DNA of 64,000 nucleotides. Source: Franzmannia qiaohouensis. Lineage in GTDB: Bacteria; Pseudomonadota; Gammaproteobacteria; Pseudomonadales; Halomonadaceae. Location of the stretch: assembly GCF_031451695.1 (NCBI RefSeq), contig NZ_JARWAM010000008.1:62001-126000 (forward strand), read 5' to 3'. A program made the position numbers and the translations under genes. Shown piece by piece: positions 59,205 to 64,000 of the stretch (its first letter is position 1; every line of letters starts with the position of its first letter). The notes beneath the pieces are model-generated. The model ran no database searches. It was given only the letters and a program-made list of their open reading frames with translations, and was not told the DNA's origin.

Positions 59205-59250
59205 CGCCCGCCTGCTGCCCCGCCCGCCAGCGCCGCAACGCGACAGGACC

Positions 59251-60294
59251 ATGATCACACTCTCCAACGTCTCCAAGACCTACGGCCAGGGCGACAGCGC
59301 CGTCGAGGCACTCAAGCCGCTCGACCTGCATGTCCCCGAAGGCACTATTTACGGCGTCATCGGCCTCTCAGGGGCCGGCAAGTCGACGCTGATTCGCTGC
59401 GTCAACCTGCTCGAGCGGCCCACCAGCGGCAGCGTCAGCGTCGACGGCCAGGAGCTCACCACGCTCAGCGGCGCCATGCTCAACCAGGCCCGCCACCGCA
59501 TTGGCATGATCTTCCAGCACTTCAACCTGCTCGACTCGCGCACGGTCTTTGCCAATGTCGCCCTGCCCCTGGAGCTGATGGGCGTGCCGCGCCGCGAGAT
59601 TCGCCAGCGGGTCGCCCCGCTGCTCGAGCTGGTCGGCCTCAGCGACAAGACCGACCAGTATCCGGCGCAGCTCTCCGGCGGCCAGAAGCAGCGCGTGGCG
59701 ATTGCTCGCGCCCTGGCCAGCAAGCCCAAGGTGCTGCTGTGCGACGAGGCCACCTCGGCCCTCGATCCCCAGACCACCGGCTCGATCCTCGCCCTGTTGC
59801 AGGAGATCAATCGCAGCCTGGGCCTGACCATCCTGCTCATCACCCACGAGATGGAAGTGGTCAAGCGGATCTGCCACCGGGTCGGCCTGATCTCGGCCGG
59901 CCTGCTGGTCGAAGAAGCCGAAGTAGGCGACTTCTTCACCGCACCGCGTACCCAGCTGGGGCGAGAGTTCATCAACGAATTTCTCAAGCTCGAACCGCCG
60001 CGGGCGCTGGTCGAACGCCTCGACGCCGCCTCGGGCGACAACTCGCATCCGGTGGTACGCCTGGCCTTCTCCGGCGACGCCGTGTCGACGCCGCTGATCT
60101 CGCGGCTGGCCCGCGATTGCCAGATCGACGTCAGCATCCTGCAGGCCAAGGTCGAGTCGATCCAGGGCCGCACCCTGGGGCTGATGATCGCCGAGCTGAT
60201 CGGGCCGGCGGACAAGACCCGCGAGGCCATCGACTACCTCGAAACCCATGATCTGCACGTGGAGGTGCTCGGCCATGTCCAGCGCAATGCTTGA
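59251..60294 (+). CDS. metN: Methionine ABC transporter ATP-binding protein MetN
   Basis: MetN powers methionine uptake. The start is ATG 59251 (MITLSNVSKTYGQGDSAVEA); the open frame extends to 59077 but that part is riboswitch. In 347 residues: Walker A GLSGAGKST, Q-loop FQHFNLL, signature QLSGGQKQRVAIARAL, Walker B LLCDEATSALDP, switch His in LLITHEMEVV. The C-terminal about 80 residues form the NIL domain, which binds methionine and inhibits transport when the cell is replete. It overlaps metI by 20 bases. Confidence 0.96.
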   Translation: MITLSNVSKTYGQGDSAVEALKPLDLHVPEGTIYGVIGLSGAGKSTLIRCVNLLERPTSGSVSVDGQELTTLSGAMLNQARHRIGMIFQHFNLLDSRTVFANVALPLELMGVPRREIRQRVAPLLELVGLSDKTDQYPAQLSGGQKQRVAIARALASKPKVLLCDEATSALDPQTTGSILALLQEINRSLGLTILLITHEMEVVKRICHRVGLISAGLLVEEAEVGDFFTAPRTQLGREFINEFLKLEPPRALVERLDAASGDNSHPVVRLAFSGDAVSTPLISRLARDCQIDVSILQAKVESIQGRTLGLMIAELIGPADKTREAIDYLETHDLHVEVLGHVQRNA

Positions 60295-60928
60295 CCTGAT
60301 CCTCAAGGCGACCCTCGATACTCTGTATATGGTCGGTGTCTCGAGCCTGATCTCGGCGCTGCTGGGGGTACCGCTCGGGGTGCTGCTATACGTCACCCGC
60401 CCCCGGCAGATCCTCGCCCAGCCTCTGCTCAACCGGGTACTGGGGGTGGTCACCAATATCGGCCGCTCGGTGCCCTTCATCATTCTGATGGTGGCGATCA
60501 TTCCCTTCACGCGGATGATTGCCGGCACGTCGATCGGCACCAATGCCGCCGTGGTACCGCTGACCATCGCCGCGATTCCGTTCGTGGCGCGGCTGGTAGA
60601 GGGGGCTCTCAACGAGATCTCGCCAGGCCTGATCGAGGCCGCCCAGTCGATGGGCGCAACACCGCTGCAGATCATCACCAAGGTACTGCTGCCCGAGGCG
60701 CTGGGCGGCATCATTACCGGCCTGACCATCACCGTGGTGACCCTGGTCAGCTATTCGGCGATGGCCGGTGCCGTCGGCGGCGGCGGCCTCGGCGACCTCG
60801 GCATCCGCTACGGCTACAACCGCTTCGATCCCATGGTCATGTTGATCACCGTGGCGATCCTGGTGGTCATGGTGCAGGGCTTCCAGAGCCTCGGCGACCA
60901 CCTGGTACGCCGCACCGACCACAAGTAA
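60275..60928 (+). CDS. metI: Methionine ABC transporter permease MetI
   Basis: The membrane channel subunit, 217 residues as in E. coli, with about five transmembrane helices. The coupling EAA-type motif is EAAQSMGATPLQIITKVLLP, and NIGRSVPFIILMVAIIPFTR and YSAMAGAVGGGGLGDLGIRY are family blocks. The start ATG 60275 lies within the end of metN; an earlier in-frame ATG at 60248 is less likely. Confidence 0.96.
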   Translation: MSSAMLDLILKATLDTLYMVGVSSLISALLGVPLGVLLYVTRPRQILAQPLLNRVLGVVTNIGRSVPFIILMVAIIPFTRMIAGTSIGTNAAVVPLTIAAIPFVARLVEGALNEISPGLIEAAQSMGATPLQIITKVLLPEALGGIITGLTITVVTLVSYSAMAGAVGGGGLGDLGIRYGYNRFDPMVMLITVAILVVMVQGFQSLGDHLVRRTDHK

Positions 60929-61009
60929 TCCATCTTCACTCGGCGCCGCACCTGGAATAGCGGCGCCTTCCACCGCCTCGCTTCGAGGCATCAAGGAGAT
61001 ACAGCGCTC

Positions 61010-61843
61010 ATGAAAGACACCCTCTCCCGCCAGTTCACCCCGTCGCGCCTGCTCGGCGGCTTGATGCTCGCCGGCAGCCTGGCGCTGGCCGGCTGCGGCA
61101 ACGGCGACGACACCGCCGAGACTCGCTCGATCAGCGTCGGCACCGTGGCCGGCCCGGAAACCGAGGTCATGGAAGTTGCGGTACGCATCGCCAAGGAGGA
61201 GTACGACCTCGACGTCGAGATCGTCGAATTCACCGACTATGTCTCGCCCAACGCGGCGCTGGCCGACGGCAGCCTCGACGCCAACGCTTACCAGCACGAG
61301 CCCTACCTGCAGAGCATGGTCGAAGACCGCGGCTACGAGCTGGTCGCCGCCGGACGCAGCTTCGTCTACCCGATCGGCGCCTACTCCGAACGCCACGCCA
61401 GTATCGACGAGCTGCCCAATGGCGCCATCATCGCACTGCCCAACGACCCGTCCAATGAAGGCCGCGCGCTGATCCTGATGCACAACGAGGGCCTGATTGA
61501 ACTCGATGACCCCGAGAACCTCGAAGCCACGCCGGTCAACGTGATCGAGAACCCGCGCGACTTCCAGTTCCGCGAGATCGAGGCCGCCCAGCTGCCGCGA
61601 GTACTGCCCGACGTCGACATGGCCTTCATCAACAACACCTTCGCCCAGCCCGCCGGCCTCAGCCTCGACGACGCCCTGGTTCGCGAAGGCCCCGACTCGC
61701 CCTACGTCAACCTGATCGTGGTGCGCGCCGGCGATGAAGAGCGCGAGGAAATTCGCCAGCTGGTCAGCGCCTACCAGCGCGACGAAGTGGCCGCCAAGGC
61801 CGAAGAGCTATTCGACGGCGGCGCGGTTCCCGGCTGGGAGTAA
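61010..61843 (+). CDS. metQ: Methionine-binding lipoprotein MetQ
   Basis: The substrate-binding lipoprotein. The 277-residue precursor has signal MLAGSLALAGC with Cys29 as the lipid site, then the binding fold: ISVGTVAGPETEVMEVAVRI, VEIVEFTDYVSPNAALADGS and LDANAYQHEPYL, typical for MetQ/NlpA. An AAGGAGAT site precedes the ATG. The mature protein is very acidic, in keeping with a halotolerant periplasm. Confidence 0.95.
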   Translation: MKDTLSRQFTPSRLLGGLMLAGSLALAGCGNGDDTAETRSISVGTVAGPETEVMEVAVRIAKEEYDLDVEIVEFTDYVSPNAALADGSLDANAYQHEPYLQSMVEDRGYELVAAGRSFVYPIGAYSERHASIDELPNGAIIALPNDPSNEGRALILMHNEGLIELDDPENLEATPVNVIENPRDFQFREIEAAQLPRVLPDVDMAFINNTFAQPAGLSLDDALVREGPDSPYVNLIVVRAGDEEREEIRQLVSAYQRDEVAAKAEELFDGGAVPGWE

Positions 61844-61869
61844 GCCCGTCGCATAGCGCAACTCAGCAG

Positions 61870-61893
61870 CGGCCGGCCTTGTGCCGGCCGTTT
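61870..61893 (+). terminator. Hairpin terminator after metQ
   Basis: CGGCCGGC, loop CTTGT, GCCGGCCG, followed by only three T residues. It probably ends or attenuates the metNIQ transcript before msrC. Confidence 0.6.
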
Positions 61894-61909
61894 GCCGTGA
61901 GGAGACACC

Positions 61910-62377
61910 ATGCCCACCGACTATGACCTACTGGCACGCCAGCTCGAGGCACTGCTCGACGGCCGCGACTGGCTGACCAACAGCGCCCAGACCTGCGCCT
62001 TCATCATGCATGGCGTGCCCGACCTCAACTGGGCAGGCTTCTACCTGCAGCGCCAGCCGCAGCTGTTGACGCTCGGCCCCTTCCAGGGCCAGCCGGCCTG
62101 CAACCCGATTCCCTTCGCCAAGGGCGTATGCGGCGCCGCGGCGCGTAGCCGCCAGACCCAGCGCATCGCCGACGTACACGCCGTGGCCGACCATATCGCC
62201 TGCGATGCGGCCTCGCGCTCTGAACTGGTGGTGCCCATCCTTGCCGAAACGCAGCTGTGGGGCGTGCTCGACCTCGACAGCCCGCTGCCGGCACGCTTCA
62301 GCGCCGCCGACCAGGCCGGGATCGAGCAGCTGGTCGCGACCTTCGTCGCGCGCAGCGACCTCGCCGCCGCGAGCTAG
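61910..62377 (+). CDS. msrC: Free methionine-(R)-sulfoxide reductase (fRMsr)
   Basis: A 155-residue GAF-domain enzyme that reduces free methionine-R-sulfoxide. The three cysteines of the mechanism are Cys64 (QPACNPI), Cys74 (KGVCGAAA) and Cys98 (DHIACDA), each exactly 20 positions lower than in E. coli. GPFQGQPACN and SRSELVVPIL are family blocks. GAGGAG precedes the ATG. Its place directly after metNIQ fits: imported oxidised methionine can be repaired. Confidence 0.93.
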   Translation: MPTDYDLLARQLEALLDGRDWLTNSAQTCAFIMHGVPDLNWAGFYLQRQPQLLTLGPFQGQPACNPIPFAKGVCGAAARSRQTQRIADVHAVADHIACDAASRSELVVPILAETQLWGVLDLDSPLPARFSAADQAGIEQLVATFVARSDLAAAS

Positions 62378-62388
62378 CGGCCGGACGC

Positions 62389-62423
62389 AAAACGGCCCCG
62401 CAGCGAATGCGCTACGGGGCCGT
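62389..62423 (-). terminator. Terminator of the tRNA-Val transcript
   Basis: On the minus strand ACGGCCCCG ... CGGGGCCGT with further inner pairing AGCG/CGCT, ending in four T residues. It is 11 bases past the 3' end of the second tRNA and may also stop msrC from the other side. Confidence 0.75.
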
Positions 62424-62433
62424 CTCGGGATTC

Positions 62434-62510
62434 TGGTAGGACCAAGCGGATTTGAACCGCTGACCTCCACGATGTCAACGTGGCGCTCTAACCAACTGAG
62501 CTATGGTCCT
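62434..62510 (-). tRNA. tRNA-Val (GAC), second copy in the transcript
   Basis: 77-base gene with encoded CCA. Acceptor AGGACCA pairs with TGGTCCT; the anticodon arm is CCACG-TTGACAT-CGTGG, giving anticodon GAC (Val); the T arm contains GGTTCAAATCC. It is identical along its whole length to the copy at 62554-62630, 43 bases away. Confidence 0.97.
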
Positions 62511-62553
62511 ATTTCGTGACTAGCGTTGCGTACTGCCAATGATGCAGCTGGAT

Positions 62554-62630
62554 TGGTAGGACCAAGCGGATTTGAACCGCTGACCTCCACGATGTCAACG
62601 TGGCGCTCTAACCAACTGAGCTATGGTCCT
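62554..62630 (-). tRNA. tRNA-Val (GAC), first copy in the transcript
   Basis: Identical in sequence to the copy at 62434-62510: acceptor AGGACCA/TGGTCCT, D arm with AGCTCAGTTGGTTAGAGC, anticodon GAC, encoded CCA. Both are probably processed from one precursor. Open frames reading across the pair are artefacts of the duplicated tRNA. Confidence 0.97.
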
Positions 62631-62670
62631 GCCGCTTCCCAGCATATGGCTTGCCTGGCAACGGATGCGT

Positions 62671-62698
62671 ATTTTACGCATCCGCCCCGCGAATGCAA
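62671..62698 (-). promoter_or_regulatory. Sigma-70 promoter of the tRNA-Val pair
   Basis: On the minus strand TTGCAT, 16 bases, TAAAAT. The -10 is inside a perfect 10-bp inverted repeat (CGGATGCGTA / TACGCATCCG, 62662-62684), whose role, if any, is unclear. Predicted leader about 34 bases. Confidence 0.55.
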
Positions 62699-62746
62699 TA
62701 GTGGCGTAAAAATTCTTGGCGATCAGCCGCTTGGCGATATACCGCA

Positions 62747-64000
62747 TCAGGATTTGACGCGCGCCACGGCGTCCTGCCAGCCCTGATAGAGGCGCTCACG
62801 CTCGTCGCCGGGCATGCTCGGCTCGAAGGTGCGTTCGCAGCGCCACAGCTCGGCGATCTCGTCCAGGTCGCGGTACCAGCCGATCTGAAGGCCGGCCAGA
62901 TATGCAGCGCCCAGTGCCGTGGTCTCGAGCACCGTGGGGCGATCCACCGGCACCCCGAGCATGTCCGCCAGAAACTGCATCAGCCAGTTGTTGCGCACCA
63001 TGCCGCCATCGACCCGCAGCGTGCCGGTATTGGCGGCCATGTCGTCATTCATGCACACCTGCAGATCACGGGTCTGGTAGCAGACTGCCTGGAGGCCGGC
63101 GGCAACGATCTCGGCGATACCGGTATCCCGGGTCAGACCGAAGATCGCCCCGCGCGCCTGGGGATCCCAGTGCGGCGCGCCAAGGCCGGTGAAGGCCGGG
63201 ACCAGGTAGACGTGGTGCCCCTCGCGCGTCTTCTTGGCCAGCGCCTCGGTTTCGGCCGCATCCTGGAACAGCTTGAGCCCGTCACGCAGCCACTGCACCG
63301 TCGCCCCGGCCACGAAGATGCTGCCCTCCATGGCGTAGGTCGGCTTGCCGTTCAGACGGTAGCCCACGGTGGTCAGCAGCCGGTTACGCGAGGTCTCGGC
63401 ACTATCGCCGGTATTGAGGATCATGAAGCAGCCAGTGCCATAGGTGCTCTTGCCCATTCCCGGCTCGAAGCAGGCCTGGCCGAACAGCGCCGCCTGCTGG
63501 TCACCGGCAACACCGGCAATCGGCAGCGCCGCGCCCAGAAACGCCTCCTCGGTGTGGCCGAAGTCGTCGCTGGAATCCTTGACCTCCGGCAGCAGCGAGG
63601 CGGGTATGTCGAACAGCGCCAGCAGCTCGTCATCCCAGCACTGCTGATGAATATTGAACAGCGCGGTGCGCGAGGCGTTGGTGGCATCGGTGGCGTGCAC
63701 CTTGCCGCCGGTGAGACGCCAGATCAGGAAGGTATCGACGGTACCGAAAGCCAGCTCGCCGCGCTCGGCGCGCTCGCGAGCCCCCTCGACGTGCTCCAGC
63801 AGCCAGGCCAGCTTGGTGGCAGAAAAATAGGGATCGATCAGCAGCCCGGTGCGCGACTGCACCAGCGACGTGTGTCCGTCATCGCGCAGCCGCTGGCACA
63901 GGTCGGCGGTGCGCCGATCCTGCCATACGATCGCTCGATGCAGCACCTCGCCGGTGTTGCGATCCCACAGCAGCGTGGTCTCGCGCTGGTTGGTGATGCC
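62747..64000 (-). CDS. glpK: Glycerol kinase GlpK (5' end outside window)
   Basis: GlpK phosphorylates glycerol to glycerol-3-phosphate. The frame runs open to the right edge, so about the first 80 codons are missing; the visible part starts GITNQRETTLLWDRNTGEVL and continues HRAIVWQDRRTADLCQRLRD. Further motifs: GAPHWDPQARGAIFGLTRDT (active-site loop with the catalytic-region aspartate), GVAGDQQAALFGQACFEPGM and LRVDGGMVRNNWLMQFLADM. About 418 residues are present. The C-terminus ends QDAVARVKS. No other glycerol gene is in view. Confidence 0.96.
   Translation of the reverse strand, partial: GITNQRETTLLWDRNTGEVLHRAIVWQDRRTADLCQRLRDDGHTSLVQSRTGLLIDPYFSATKLAWLLEHVEGARERAERGELAFGTVDTFLIWRLTGGKVHATDATNASRTALFNIHQQCWDDELLALFDIPASLLPEVKDSSDDFGHTEEAFLGAALPIAGVAGDQQAALFGQACFEPGMGKSTYGTGCFMILNTGDSAETSRNRLLTTVGYRLNGKPTYAMEGSIFVAGATVQWLRDGLKLFQDAAETEALAKKTREGHHVYLVPAFTGLGAPHWDPQARGAIFGLTRDTGIAEIVAAGLQAVCYQTRDLQVCMNDDMAANTGTLRVDGGMVRNNWLMQFLADMLGVPVDRPTVLETTALGAAYLAGLQIGWYRDLDEIAELWRCERTFEPSMPGDERERLYQGWQDAVARVKS

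Noticed and set aside
62205..62786. Short frames containing VGPSGFEPLTSTMSTWRSNQ twice
   Set aside because: This peptide is the translation of the two tRNA-Val genes; it is a well-known annotation artefact.
1..64000. CRISPR arrays, prophage, IS elements or a conjugative island
   Set aside because: No regularly spaced direct repeats, transposase, integrase or phage genes were seen; the gene content is core metabolism and motility.

Overview
The window is GC-rich, densely coded chromosomal DNA from a motile, aerobic gammaproteobacterium. The gene set (psrA-lexA-dinB, ppsA/ppsR, gcdH with a CaiB-type transferase, liuR, RraA plus RNase J) and acidic protein composition point to Halomonas or a close relative. 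That genus call is inference from protein flavour and gene order; no database was searched. No prophage, transposase, CRISPR array or broken gene is evident.

Layout. 1-10.9 kb: flagellar rod/hook cluster flgBCDEFGHIJK on the minus strand, with flgA-flgM-flgN diverging; flgK and flgM each have a near-consensus FliA (sigma-28) promoter. 11-21.9 kb: an HDOD-GGDEF protein, a TVP38-type membrane protein, an overlapping queC-queE-queD-ykgJ operon, a 1297-residue SARP-like ATPase/TPR regulator, miaE and a DUF1289 protein. 22-32.9 kb: acnB, rraA, a membrane glycerophosphodiesterase, ggt and the divergent ppsA/ppsR pair. 32.9-37.3 kb: acyl-CoA catabolism (CaiB transferase, gcdH, a hydroxyisobutyryl-CoA hydrolase-like enzyme, liuR). 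37.4-43.4 kb: hpt-mscS-nagZ, an L,D-transpeptidase with psrA, and the SOS pair lexA-dinB. 43.4-47.2 kb: an ECF-type permease, purU, RNase J and a tiny AT-hook H-NS-like protein. 47.3-52 kb: a molybdenum cofactor operon mobA-mobB-moeA-moaCD-moaE-moaA in which moaC and moaD are one gene. 52.2-58.8 kb: a cupin regulator and nucleobase salvage/transport genes (uraA, upp, gpt, apt, NCS2 permease) with ung and ribE. 59-62.4 kb: metNIQ behind a SAM-II riboswitch, then msrC. 62.4-64 kb: two identical tRNA-Val(GAC) genes and the 3' part of glpK.

Most notable: the SAM-II riboswitch with its own promoter and terminator; the MoaC-MoaD fusion; a dispersed intergenic repeat with compensatory base changes between copies; the giant regulator with a dead cyclase domain; a duplicated QueD with complementary half-sites; tandem degenerate LexA boxes; and several operator-like palindromes (LiuR-type, PsrA-type, one at gcdH, and a perfect 22-bp one at mobA).
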